Shown: positions 27,767 to 36,487 of the stretch, piece after piece | Layout: each line of letters opens with the position of its first letter | Numbering within the stretch: the first letter of the stretch is position 1 | From: a virus | DNA: 57,330 nt | Virus record (IMG/VR): IMGVR_UViG_3300022926_000015 | Coordinates: 1 to 57,330 of that record | Strand: one strand, 5' to 3' | Translations under genes and position numbers: made by a program | Notes under the pieces: generated by a model | What the model saw: only the letters and a program-made list of their open reading frames with translations | Databases searched by the model: none | Told to the model about the DNA's origin: nothing

Positions 27767-29605
27767 ATGAATACATTACGATCGTTTGACGAATACACTA
27801 AAATTAAAAACGAAAAGGCAGCTGCCGAGCTAGAATCTAAAAACAATCAGGTTAGAGAAGAATCGGCTAGGAGTTTTAGAGATCTATTATCAGAATATGG
27901 AGTAACTAAAGTTTCTGAACTAGAAGAAGAAAAAAGAACAGAATTCTTTTCAAGACTAGAAGGCACTGATTTAAATGAATCACTTTCACTAGTAGAAGAA
28001 GGAACAAGATCATTTTTTGGAAAAATAGATAGAAAAGGAGACATCGAAGCAGTATATATGCACTACGATGGATACCCAGAAAACATGTTACCCTTAATAA
28101 AGAAAGGATATAGTGGATCAAAAAAGAAAAACATCTACACTGTTTTAAAAAATGGAGCAGGTTCTGGACTTGATTCAGACCCAAACTCAATTAACTACTA
28201 TAATGACGGTGAAGATCCATTAACGGGTAATGCTGGAGCAATTAGAACTTTTATAGGAGATGCTAAACAGTCTTGGGCAGAATTCATATATCTATACGAC
28301 GAAAGAGATAATAAATGGTATATGGCAGATACCTATGAAGATGATAATCTAAGACCTGCTTTTGAATCATACAGTGTAAATGAGGCAGTAATTGTAACGG
28401 GTAAAAGAGATGCAAAAAAAGTAGCAACTCAATATAATCATATTTTCAATAAAAGATACCCTGCAATTTTAGATCTTAAAAAATATGATGGTGGAGATGC
28501 TCTTCGAGGAGCAATAAAAGTTATTTTTAACGCAGCGATGGTTGACGCAAATTTTCATAGAGAAGCAGCAGCTTGTTCAAGAAGAATTAAAGGATCTTTA
28601 GGATCTATTGTTGTTCCAGTTGAAAGTTTAGGAGGAATTGAAGTTAACATATCTTCTAGAAAACTTACCGATGAATTAGAGTATAATGAATCAAGTAGAA
28701 TTTCTAATGCTGCTAGTTGGAGTGGACTTGCAATTGTAGAAGGTACAGCATTGTACTTAGACCAAATTGGAGATACTAAAATTGCTCAAGAATTAATTAA
28801 CACTTTTAATACGTTATTTGATAGTTTACAAATTCTAGAATCTAGAGTAAAAGAAGGTAATGAATTTGGTGCGGCTAGGGCAAAGGCAATCGCTAAAGGA
28901 GATAAAACTTTTAAAGTTGGAGATGAAGAATATCCAGTAAAAAATGTGGATAAAGAAGATAAAGAAAATGCGAAAGAATTTGCTGGAGAATCTGTAACAA
29001 ATGAAGCCAAGAAATATAAAGCAAGCGACATTATTGACGCATGGGATTCAGCGTATGGCGAAGACATTCTACAAAGCGATCATATGGATGTAATTGACGA
29101 TATTGAAAATGATTATAAAGGTAGAGTTACTGTAAAAGATTTAGAAGAAATCTTTGACGATAGATATGGTGAAGAATTAGATAGAGATTTCTTATTTGCA
29201 TTAGGAGAATCTGTAACTAATGAAACTAGATTTTATGCATTCCATAATGGTAAAAAGCATGAATTTGAAGCAGAATCTTTATGGAAAGCTAAACAAAAAG
29301 CTATTACAGATTTAAAAGTTAGAAAAAAGGACGTTGGTATGCTAGCAATTGTACCCGCAGATCAACATGATGAGTTTTCAAAAGGTAATAATTCAGAGTT
29401 TGCATTCGAATCAACTGAAACTGTAAATGAAGGAGAAATTAAGTCTGACGAAGAATTTAAAGAATATGCATTTACAGTTCTTCAAAAAGCATTTGGCGAA
29501 GACTTTGACGAAGGTAAAGCCCAAGAAGTGGTTGATGGTATACTATCAAAAACAGATGGTGATTACGGAGCAGCAGTAGGAATGTTGACCTCATCGCTAG
29601 GATAA
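27767..29605 (+). CDS. Large putative internal/capsid-targeted protein
   Basis: 612 residues. It begins MNTLRSFDEYTKIKNE, a diverged form of the cluster's N-terminal signal. Residues about 85-195 form an acidic domain (AVYMHYDGYPENMLPLIKKG and then a Tyr/Asp-rich stretch); residues 205-370 are an Ala-rich helical domain. A motif AKAIAKGDKTFKVGDEEYPV near residue 375-395 resembles the tandem repeat of the gene at 33088. Three ES/TVTNE-like segments (near residues 408, 480 and 549) punctuate the C-terminal third and could be protease sites. I infer a packaged protein cut by the prohead protease; the enzymatic role, if any, is unknown. Confidence 0.55.
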   Translation: MNTLRSFDEYTKIKNEKAAAELESKNNQVREESARSFRDLLSEYGVTKVSELEEEKRTEFFSRLEGTDLNESLSLVEEGTRSFFGKIDRKGDIEAVYMHYDGYPENMLPLIKKGYSGSKKKNIYTVLKNGAGSGLDSDPNSINYYNDGEDPLTGNAGAIRTFIGDAKQSWAEFIYLYDERDNKWYMADTYEDDNLRPAFESYSVNEAVIVTGKRDAKKVATQYNHIFNKRYPAILDLKKYDGGDALRGAIKVIFNAAMVDANFHREAAACSRRIKGSLGSIVVPVESLGGIEVNISSRKLTDELEYNESSRISNAASWSGLAIVEGTALYLDQIGDTKIAQELINTFNTLFDSLQILESRVKEGNEFGAARAKAIAKGDKTFKVGDEEYPVKNVDKEDKENAKEFAGESVTNEAKKYKASDIIDAWDSAYGEDILQSDHMDVIDDIENDYKGRVTVKDLEEIFDDRYGEELDRDFLFALGESVTNETRFYAFHNGKKHEFEAESLWKAKQKAITDLKVRKKDVGMLAIVPADQHDEFSKGNNSEFAFESTETVNEGEIKSDEEFKEYAFTVLQKAFGEDFDEGKAQEVVDGILSKTDGDYGAAVGMLTSSLG

Positions 29606-29619
29606 TAATAAGTAATAAG

Positions 29620-30900
29620 ATGAAATTATTTACATACCAAGAATTTTTAAATGAGAAAGCATCAGGGTTTAACAGCGATGATCTTGTATTAGAAGGCGGA
29701 GCTGCAGGCCATATGAGCCATCCATTTGATGATAAGTCATTAACATTTGGAGATTTTAAAAAATTAGTTGAAGTTGGTCTGCAAGGTGAATTAAATTTTG
29801 AAGAAGAAGCTACTGAAAAGACAGATGGTCAAAATCTGTTTGCTACAATTCAAGATGGTGAAGTAAAATTTGCTAGAAATAAAGGAGGTTTAAAATTTCC
29901 AATGAATCTTACGGAGTTTAAGGAAAAGTTTGAAGGACACTCAAGTAAAGGAGTACAAGATACTTTTCAATTTGCAGCAGAGGATTTAGCATATCAACTA
30001 ATAAAGCTTTCAACAAAAGATCAAGAAGTTTTTAACAATGGTAAAAACTTTATGAATATGGAGCTGATTTACTCGAAAAATCCAAATGTAATTAGGTATG
30101 ACCGAGATGTAATTCAATTTCACGGCATTAAAGAGACTGACGGTGAAGGTAATATTATTGGTGATGTTAAGGGTTCAGCAAAGGCAGTTGCCGATGCTTT
30201 GTCTAAAGTACAGGCAAATATTGGGAAAACATTTACGATTATTCCTCCACAAATTATAAAGCTAGCAAAAGATATTAACTTTGAAGAGAATAAAGATAAG
30301 TTTTTTAAAAAAATTGAAGCTTTAAGAAAACAATACAATCTTGAAGATTCTGATGAAGTATCTAGATACCATGAGGCTTGGTGGAGAGAACAAATCGAAA
30401 AATATTTTGGAGAATTAACACAAGATGTTAAAGAAGGTCTTCTTTTAAGATGGGCATATGGCGATAAGCAAACTTTAGATCTACGATCAATTGGTAAATT
30501 AGTAGATAAGACACAACTTGCTGCAATTAAAAAGTTTGATAAAGAAGATGTTAAAAAGAAATACAAAGAAAACATTAGACCTTTTGAAGATCTTTTCTTA
30601 GAATTAGGATCTATTATTTTAAAGAATGCCTCTAATTTTGTAGCAGCAAATCCAAGTGAAGAAATGCAAAGATTACATAAACATTTTAGAGAAGAAGCTG
30701 CAAAGATTAAAAAAGGAGGAGACATAGATCAAATTAAAAGAGTAGAAACTGAACTCACAAGACTAGAAAGAATTGGAGGAATCGAATCAGTAGTTCCTTC
30801 CGAAGGACTAGTATTTATATACAAAGGAAAAACCTATAAGCTAACTGGAACTTTTGCTCCATTTAATCAACTTTTAGGAATAATAAAATATGGTAGGTAA
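29620..30900 (+). CDS. Capsid-targeted ligase-like nucleotidyltransferase
   Basis: 426 residues. The start MKLFTYQEFLNE is nearly the T4 capsid-targeting sequence MKTYQEFIAE. The body carries the order of motifs of covalent nucleotidyltransferases (RNA/DNA ligases and capping enzymes): motif I EKTDGQN (Lys67 as nucleotide acceptor), a motif III-like FMNMELIY (144-151), motif IV SEGLVFIY (394-401) and motif V YKLTG (Lys407). A conserved-looking block HMSHPFDDKSLTFGDFK precedes motif I. Likely activity is adenylylation followed by joining or modifying nucleic acid; the substrate is unknown. The next start codon overlaps its end. Confidence 0.6.
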   Translation: MKLFTYQEFLNEKASGFNSDDLVLEGGAAGHMSHPFDDKSLTFGDFKKLVEVGLQGELNFEEEATEKTDGQNLFATIQDGEVKFARNKGGLKFPMNLTEFKEKFEGHSSKGVQDTFQFAAEDLAYQLIKLSTKDQEVFNNGKNFMNMELIYSKNPNVIRYDRDVIQFHGIKETDGEGNIIGDVKGSAKAVADALSKVQANIGKTFTIIPPQIIKLAKDINFEENKDKFFKKIEALRKQYNLEDSDEVSRYHEAWWREQIEKYFGELTQDVKEGLLLRWAYGDKQTLDLRSIGKLVDKTQLAAIKKFDKEDVKKKYKENIRPFEDLFLELGSIILKNASNFVAANPSEEMQRLHKHFREEAAKIKKGGDIDQIKRVETELTRLERIGGIESVVPSEGLVFIYKGKTYKLTGTFAPFNQLLGIIKYGR

Positions 30901-30901
30901 A

Positions 30902-31216
30902 ATGAAACACATAATGATATTCGAACAATTTGTAAATGAAGCTAAATCTATAGATAGGGATGAAATGATGGTATGGTTAGAACAATATCTTGATTTTGTA
31001 AGTCAATCTGAAGAATTCAATGGCTCTCCTGGTGGAATATGGATTTCTGGAGAAAATGGAGACGAGTACAAAGGTAAAAGAATTTATGACTACTATTCAA
31101 TGGACCACAAAAATAGAATATTTGGGGTAGACAAAAGGTGGGAAAAAGAACTTAATAAAAGAGGTTGGTATAGTGAATGGCATGATGCAGGAACTGTAAT
31201 GATTTGGCCTAATTAA
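30902..31216 (+). CDS. Small capsid-targeted protein
   Basis: 104 residues from the ATG at the signal MKHIMIFEQFVNEAKS; an ATG 12 nt upstream adds only MVGK and is less likely because all siblings begin MKH. After the predicted cut (after Glu13) about 90 acidic, Trp/Tyr-rich residues remain (DYYSMDHKNRIFG, then GWYSEWHDAGTVMIWPN). No known domain. Likely a packaged small protein injected with DNA. Confidence 0.6.
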   Translation: MKHIMIFEQFVNEAKSIDRDEMMVWLEQYLDFVSQSEEFNGSPGGIWISGENGDEYKGKRIYDYYSMDHKNRIFGVDKRWEKELNKRGWYSEWHDAGTVMIWPN

Positions 31217-31224
31217 AAGAAACT

Positions 31225-33066
31225 ATGGCACTACAAAATTTAAGAACATATTATAGCGAAAGCAATATTAATGATTTTCAAAAAATGCTAAATCTAACCT
31301 GCGTTGTTGCAGAAAAGATACAAGCGTCTTCTTTCCATGTTCAAAAAACTGATAAAGGATATAATTATCATAAGAGTGGAAATAAATCACCAATGGATAA
31401 GGTTGATAGAACAATTGTAAAGTACTATGAAAATGCAGTGACCTATTTTGAATCACAGCCCGATCATATTAAAGAGCAAATGCCTTTAGACTGGAGATTT
31501 GGATTTGATTATATGACCGATTCAAAAACAGTCAATATAAAGTACGACAGAATACCTAAAAATAATTTGATGCTTTCACATATACAAGTAATGAGTCCTA
31601 ATGACCCTACTTTAATAAAGAAAGTAATCAGAGATCCTAAAATCTTAGAAAAGTGGGCTGACATCCTAGAAGTACAAAGACCTCAAATTTTACACCAAGG
31701 AAAACTTTCTGATTATCAAAAGGATGAGATTACAAAATTACTAAATTTAAGCGATACTGATTTCGATGCACAGTTTGAGTCTCTAAGCTTTTCTAGAAAA
31801 ATGTATTCTATATTTAATAGAGGATTAAATTCAACTGCTCTTAATGAAGATTTAGATGGTGAGATTGATTCAATTATTATTAATTTTTTCGAAGGTAAAA
31901 GTGTAAAGAGTTTTAAGATATGTCAAGGAGAAGATCTTATAAAAGAAAACAGAAAACCATCTGACATATACCAGATAGCACTACTAGATTTAGTTGAATA
32001 TTTTACAACATATGATATTGAAAACCTAGAATTAAACGAAAATGATTCTGACAAAAGATATATTGAACTAATCTCTCAATTATTTAATGCATATGTTGAT
32101 AAAAACGCAACCAAATATATTGGAGTTAAATTTGAGTCTGCTGAATTTTCTGACTCACCAAGTTTTTCACTAAACACTAAGTTTATCACTAATGAAAAAA
32201 CAATAGAGTTAGTAGCTAACCAGGTGCTAGAAGAATTATATAAAATTGCGCTAGGTTCTTTTAGAAAAAGAAGACTTAAAGAAACTGAAATTATTAACAA
32301 TGACTTAATGTCTCAAATTAACGAGATCGTTGATAAAATAGAGTCAGTTGTAATGCTTCAAAACAATGAATCAAATCTCATGAGCTTTAAAACATTTTTA
32401 AATCACGAAAACCTAAAACATCAAGTAAGTCCTATTACTGAAGCACTGACTGTTAGTTACCCTAAACAAGGTAAAAAGCCAGTAAATATGTTTGTTGGTC
32501 GCTTTCAGCCATTTACATTGGGACATGCTAAGGTAATAGAAACTATTAACAAACAAAATGGTTATCCAGTAGTTATATTTTTAATTAAATCAAAGACTAA
32601 AAAACCAGAGGATGCATTTAAGAGACCTTATGACGAGGAAACTCAAATTGCAATGCTTAATCAATTAAAGTCAAAGTATCCTATTGAAAAAGTTTATGTT
32701 CTTCCAACTGCTGGCATAGACCACATGTTTAATGCAATGAGGGCAGACGGCTATGAACCTGTACTTTGGGGTACTGGAACTGATAGGCTTAAAACTTATT
32801 CATACCAAGTAGATAAACCAGAATATAGAGAAGATCTCGGAGTCAGAGATGATTTTGGTCTATTCGAGATTCCAAGAACTGGTAAAAATATTTCAGCAAC
32901 TCAAGTAAGAAATGCAATGCTTGACAACGATGAAAAGCTATTTAAAAAATTAACTCCTAAGCAAATTCATGGAATGTACAATGAGCTAAAAACAAAATTA
33001 GAAGACAGCGTGTCTACTAATGAATCGGAGTTTTTAACATTTGAAAAATTTATAAAGAATATATAA
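31225..33066 (+). CDS. Ligase-like / NMN adenylyltransferase-like fusion protein
   Basis: 613 residues with two parts. Residues 1-240 look like a covalent nucleotidyltransferase: QKTDKG (Lys41), RFGFDYM (91-97), LDGEIDSIIINF (about 210-221) and SFKI (Lys231). Residues 413-600 are a HIGH-type nucleotidyltransferase: GRFQPFTLGH (425-434) and ISATQVR (556-562), the signatures of NadM/NadR-type NMN adenylyltransferases that make NAD from NMN and ATP. Between them Met386 begins MSFKTFLNHE, a signal-like sequence suggesting that the second part was once a separate tagged gene. The end (FLTFEKFIKNI) is also signal-like. Possible roles are NAD supply or nucleic-acid repair or modification. Confidence 0.65.
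   Translation: MALQNLRTYYSESNINDFQKMLNLTCVVAEKIQASSFHVQKTDKGYNYHKSGNKSPMDKVDRTIVKYYENAVTYFESQPDHIKEQMPLDWRFGFDYMTDSKTVNIKYDRIPKNNLMLSHIQVMSPNDPTLIKKVIRDPKILEKWADILEVQRPQILHQGKLSDYQKDEITKLLNLSDTDFDAQFESLSFSRKMYSIFNRGLNSTALNEDLDGEIDSIIINFFEGKSVKSFKICQGEDLIKENRKPSDIYQIALLDLVEYFTTYDIENLELNENDSDKRYIELISQLFNAYVDKNATKYIGVKFESAEFSDSPSFSLNTKFITNEKTIELVANQVLEELYKIALGSFRKRRLKETEIINNDLMSQINEIVDKIESVVMLQNNESNLMSFKTFLNHENLKHQVSPITEALTVSYPKQGKKPVNMFVGRFQPFTLGHAKVIETINKQNGYPVVIFLIKSKTKKPEDAFKRPYDEETQIAMLNQLKSKYPIEKVYVLPTAGIDHMFNAMRADGYEPVLWGTGTDRLKTYSYQVDKPEYREDLGVRDDFGLFEIPRTGKNISATQVRNAMLDNDEKLFKKLTPKQIHGMYNELKTKLEDSVSTNESEFLTFEKFIKNI
33060..33066 (+). promoter_or_regulatory. Candidate late promoter element TATATAA
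   Basis: The heptamer TATATAA overlaps the upstream stop codon and ends 21 nt before the next start codon, a spacing that recurs at two other genes. It resembles the T4 late promoter core. Chance occurrence in AT-rich DNA is possible. Confidence 0.35.
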
Positions 33067-33087
33067 AAAAATAAAACAAGCAATAAA

Positions 33088-35763
33088 ATGATTGATTTTA
33101 ATGAATTTTCTCGCAATCTAAGCGAGTCAAAGAAAATCGTTGTAAAAAGACAATATACTGAAAATCACCCAGCAATTACAATTGGATTTGCAGCAAAGGT
33201 AAGAAATAAAATATTGTCAACTGTTGGAACAACAACAATTACAAGCGAAGATTTTGAAAAATTAGTTTCTGAATTTTCAAAAAGTGCCCCAAAATGGATC
33301 TCTAGGAATTCTAGATATTTTAATGTTTCTGAAGATGGAGTATCACTATCAAAAATAGGGTCTAGAGCGCTGTCGGTATTAAATATTAATGAAGAAGAAT
33401 CTGAAGAAGAAATTACTGAATCTTTTATGATCGCAGAGGGTCAATTCTCATGGATGACACAAGATACTGAAGAGCAAATCGGTTCTGACAAAGAGAATAC
33501 AATTGACGTTTGGATGTATGATAATAGAGGAAATTCTTGGTTTGAAGGTAAATACGAAGGCTATGGAGAATTCGGAGGAATGGACTATTATGAATTGCTT
33601 GCTAGAATGAATGGATATTCTGAAGAAGACTTAGAAGATAAAAGTCTTACGAAAAAAATCAAAATGGTTTCTAAATCTTTAAGAGATTTCGGTATTGCTA
33701 TTGCATTTGGAAGTCTAGAAACAAGAGATAAAGGTAAAAAACCTCTTTTTCCAGCGCTCGTAACAACTGCTAAATATAACTGGAAAAGACATGATTTTAC
33801 CAAAGAAGCAGCATCGGATCCAAACCAGTCATGGTATACTGGAGGTGATGAAGACTATTATGATGACTATGATGGTTATGACGAATCTAAGATTTGTGAG
33901 GCTCGTGTAGAAATGGATGCAGTAGATCCAGATGATAAAGACTTCTTAAAATTCTTAAAGAAAAATAGAGTTAAGATCACTGATAAAATGATGGATGGTC
34001 CAGGTGGAGGTCACCCGGTAATTACAATGCAAGGTAAAAGAAAAGACCTTGAAAAGGTACTAAGTGATTGTGACTATGGATGGTGTGATGATGGATTAGC
34101 TGAGTATATTGAAGAATCGGCAATTAACGAAGGTATTCATCCTAAAATTAAGAAAGCTATCAAGGCTGTTGAGAAAGGTGAAACCGTTTATGGTGAGAAT
34201 ATCAGATTCCCTGGTAGATTTAAGATTATAGAATTTTCACCGACTGGATCAATGGCTACAGTAGACTATGAAGATGGTAAAGGACCAATGGACATGGTTT
34301 CAATGAATATTAAGCTTGATTCTTTACAGTTTGAATCAGTAACTACAGAGGGTAGAGCATTTGTTGCGGCTGCTAAAAAAGCAAAAGACGATGGAGACAA
34401 AGAATTTGAATTTGATGGTAAAAAATATCCAGTAACAATTAAAGAAGGTAGAGCATTTGTTGCGGCTGCTAAAAAAGCAAAAGATGCTGGAGATAAAGAA
34501 TTTGAATTTGACGGTAAAAAATATCCAGTAACAATTAAAGAGGATAGAGCAGTAAGTGAAGGTAAAGAAGAAAAAGAAGCTAAAAATATTTTACTAGATC
34601 TTTTAGGAGAATATGATCCATGGGAATTAGCTGACATGTTACCTGATGATGCTAGAGAAACAGTTGCAACTTATGGACATAAGGGTGCTAAGGCTGAAAA
34701 AATAGCAACTGCATTATTATCAATGGCTCAAAATGGAGAATTTGAATCAAAGAGAAACAAAAAAGAGGACAAATTCATATATGAGTCTTTTAAATCATAT
34801 GTACAATCTTTAAGTAATAACACAGTTAATGAAGCATTTAAGTCTTCAAAGCTACAGTCTATTCTAGCAGGTGCAAAATCAATGCCAAAGAATCTAGCAA
34901 AGTCATTTTATTCAATGTCAAAACTTCAACTAGATAAAATTGAAGATATTGATATTATTGAAATGGATCCAATTTCTGCTAAAAAAGAAAAAAGAAATAG
35001 AGCTGTATATTTTTACTTTACAACAAACGAAAAAGAAAACCCATATGCAAAGTCATATTCATATGGTGTAAAAAGTATTCCTGGAAACACACTACTTGCA
35101 ATGACAGATGGCAAGAATCAATGGTTATCTACGGGATGGATGCGAGGTGAATCAACAGTAACAACTTCAAAAAGAGATGATAGTATAGGATTCTCAAAAT
35201 CAAGTACACAGGATGAATGGGGTTCAGGAATATCAAGTCTAACAAAAGTTGCAGAATTAGCCGACAGAGCGTATGTATTAGATCTTGACGTACTAGATGC
35301 AAGATACTCATCATCTGCAAAAAGAACTGAAAGAGAGCAATCTAAAAAAGGAGCAATTGCCTTCAAGTCTGATAAAGATTTTAGAAAAGAAAATAAGGAC
35401 AGATACCACACAATTCTTGCAAATCGAGCAGCACAAATGCCAATAGACGCTGAAGTTTTAAAGGCCATTGATGTTGTTGCTGAGCAAATTAAAAATGGAA
35501 TTGCTAATAAAGAAACATCTAAATACGGTGAACCGATTATTGGAACAGATCCTAAAGGAAGAAGTGTTTCTTTAAGAGATGCTTCGAACGCAATGTCAAA
35601 TCTATTAGATGACTTTAGAAGATACGTAGACTATACAAATAACGCAGAACAAGAAAAGAATGCTGGATATGAAGGTAGTTATTACGAAAGAGAAGTTAAG
35701 AACTATGCAAAGTCTATTAAAGATAGAATTAAAAAGATTCAAAATATGGACTATGTCTGGTAA
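33088..35763 (+). CDS. Large modular internal protein with internal protease-like sites and tandem repeats
   Basis: 891 residues. The N-terminus MIDFNEFSRNLSE resembles the cluster signal. I-x-E sites of the type cut by T4 prohead protease recur at domain edges: ITE (109-111), IAE (115-117), INE (346-348) and IKE twice (ends at Glu453 and Glu485), plus NTVNE later. Two adjacent 32-residue repeats (starting at Glu421 and Glu453; GRAFVAAAKKAKDDGDKEFE and so on) end in such sites. YESFKSYVQSL near residue 565 is another signal-like segment, followed by a 300-residue C-terminal domain with no recognised motif. I infer a polyprotein-like core/internal protein processed during head maturation. Confidence 0.55.
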   Translation: MIDFNEFSRNLSESKKIVVKRQYTENHPAITIGFAAKVRNKILSTVGTTTITSEDFEKLVSEFSKSAPKWISRNSRYFNVSEDGVSLSKIGSRALSVLNINEEESEEEITESFMIAEGQFSWMTQDTEEQIGSDKENTIDVWMYDNRGNSWFEGKYEGYGEFGGMDYYELLARMNGYSEEDLEDKSLTKKIKMVSKSLRDFGIAIAFGSLETRDKGKKPLFPALVTTAKYNWKRHDFTKEAASDPNQSWYTGGDEDYYDDYDGYDESKICEARVEMDAVDPDDKDFLKFLKKNRVKITDKMMDGPGGGHPVITMQGKRKDLEKVLSDCDYGWCDDGLAEYIEESAINEGIHPKIKKAIKAVEKGETVYGENIRFPGRFKIIEFSPTGSMATVDYEDGKGPMDMVSMNIKLDSLQFESVTTEGRAFVAAAKKAKDDGDKEFEFDGKKYPVTIKEGRAFVAAAKKAKDAGDKEFEFDGKKYPVTIKEDRAVSEGKEEKEAKNILLDLLGEYDPWELADMLPDDARETVATYGHKGAKAEKIATALLSMAQNGEFESKRNKKEDKFIYESFKSYVQSLSNNTVNEAFKSSKLQSILAGAKSMPKNLAKSFYSMSKLQLDKIEDIDIIEMDPISAKKEKRNRAVYFYFTTNEKENPYAKSYSYGVKSIPGNTLLAMTDGKNQWLSTGWMRGESTVTTSKRDDSIGFSKSSTQDEWGSGISSLTKVAELADRAYVLDLDVLDARYSSSAKRTEREQSKKGAIAFKSDKDFRKENKDRYHTILANRAAQMPIDAEVLKAIDVVAEQIKNGIANKETSKYGEPIIGTDPKGRSVSLRDASNAMSNLLDDFRRYVDYTNNAEQEKNAGYEGSYYEREVKNYAKSIKDRIKKIQNMDYVW
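34348..34539 (+). repeat. Two tandem 96-bp repeats in coding sequence
   Basis: Unit 1 (34348-34443) and unit 2 (34444-34539) differ at only a few bases and encode two 32-residue copies with consensus EGRAFVAAAKKAKD followed by GDKEFEFDGKKYPVTIK. A partial third start (GAGGATAGAGCA) follows. A related motif occurs once in the gene at 27767. The frame is kept, so the unit works at protein level. Confidence 0.9.
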
Positions 35764-35782
35764 ACTTAAAAAAGTTTTTTTT
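35762..35782 (+). terminator. Weak hairpin with U-tract
   Basis: AAACTT (35762-35767), loop AAAA, AAGTTT (35772-35777) followed by a run of T to 35782, starting just after the preceding stop codon. The shape is that of an intrinsic terminator but the stem has a single G-C pair, so efficiency should be low. Confidence 0.3.
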
Positions 35783-35830
35783 GAGTATTGGATTAAACCA
35801 TGGCACTCATTGTAATCAAAACATTATATT

Positions 35831-36487
35831 ATGAAACACGTAGAATTATTCGAACAATTTATTAGTGAGAATACCACTAAACTAACAGAAGCACTTGATG
35901 CAGGTGTAGTTACTAAAGTAGTTAAGTTGCAATTTGATATTAGCGATGAGATTAAAATAGACGATGAGGTTCTATTAGCCTTGGGCCCAGATGCAGTCGG
36001 TATGTTCTCAATCGCGGAAGATATTGAAAAGTGGACAGGCTTAAAAAAGGCCGAGGCTGAGGCATATGATACTAAACCTACTGATGCATTTCTTTATGGT
36101 ATGTCTAACGTAATGAACGGCGGCGCTGATATGTTTTTGTGGATAACTATGGATCGTTTAAAAGGCGAGGCTGAAGCAAGCGGTAGCTTATTCGCTGCAA
36201 TGATGGATGTTTTACCGCATGAGTGTTTTCACCTAGCTAAAAAAGTATTAGCTCGTCATCAAGCTAAAAAATTAGGAGTTTCTCTTAAAGGTGATGAGTG
36301 GATTAAACATGACTATGGTCAAGGAGAATACACGTGGCCTTCAGAAGGTGATCATAAGGATCCAATGGTAGTTATGAGCGAAGAAGACTTTGCATGGGTA
36401 TATGGTTATATTACAAAAGCCGTAGCTCCTGTGTTTATTGAATTGGGTAAAACAATAATTCCTGAAATAGAAAATTTTGAAATATGA
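35831..36487 (+). CDS. Capsid-targeted protein with HExxH metalloprotease motif
   Basis: 218 residues. The signal MKHVELFEQFISE is followed by a mature part of about 205 residues. VLPHECFHLAKKVLARH contains HExxH (His130, Glu131, His134), the zinc-binding and catalytic motif of metallopeptidases, inside a predicted helix as expected. A third metal ligand is not certain (several Glu, Asp and His follow, for example His143 and the region HDYGQGEYTW). No membrane segment. Inference: a packaged protease-like effector delivered on infection. A chance HExxH cannot be excluded. Confidence 0.55.
   Translation: MKHVELFEQFISENTTKLTEALDAGVVTKVVKLQFDISDEIKIDDEVLLALGPDAVGMFSIAEDIEKWTGLKKAEAEAYDTKPTDAFLYGMSNVMNGGADMFLWITMDRLKGEAEASGSLFAAMMDVLPHECFHLAKKVLARHQAKKLGVSLKGDEWIKHDYGQGEYTWPSEGDHKDPMVVMSEEDFAWVYGYITKAVAPVFIELGKTIIPEIENFEI

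Noticed and set aside
30120-30725. 201-residue open frame on the minus strand
   Set aside because: It lies wholly inside the ligase-like gene, has a Ser/Leu/Phe-rich composition typical of antisense of Lys/Glu-rich coding sequence, and no leader.
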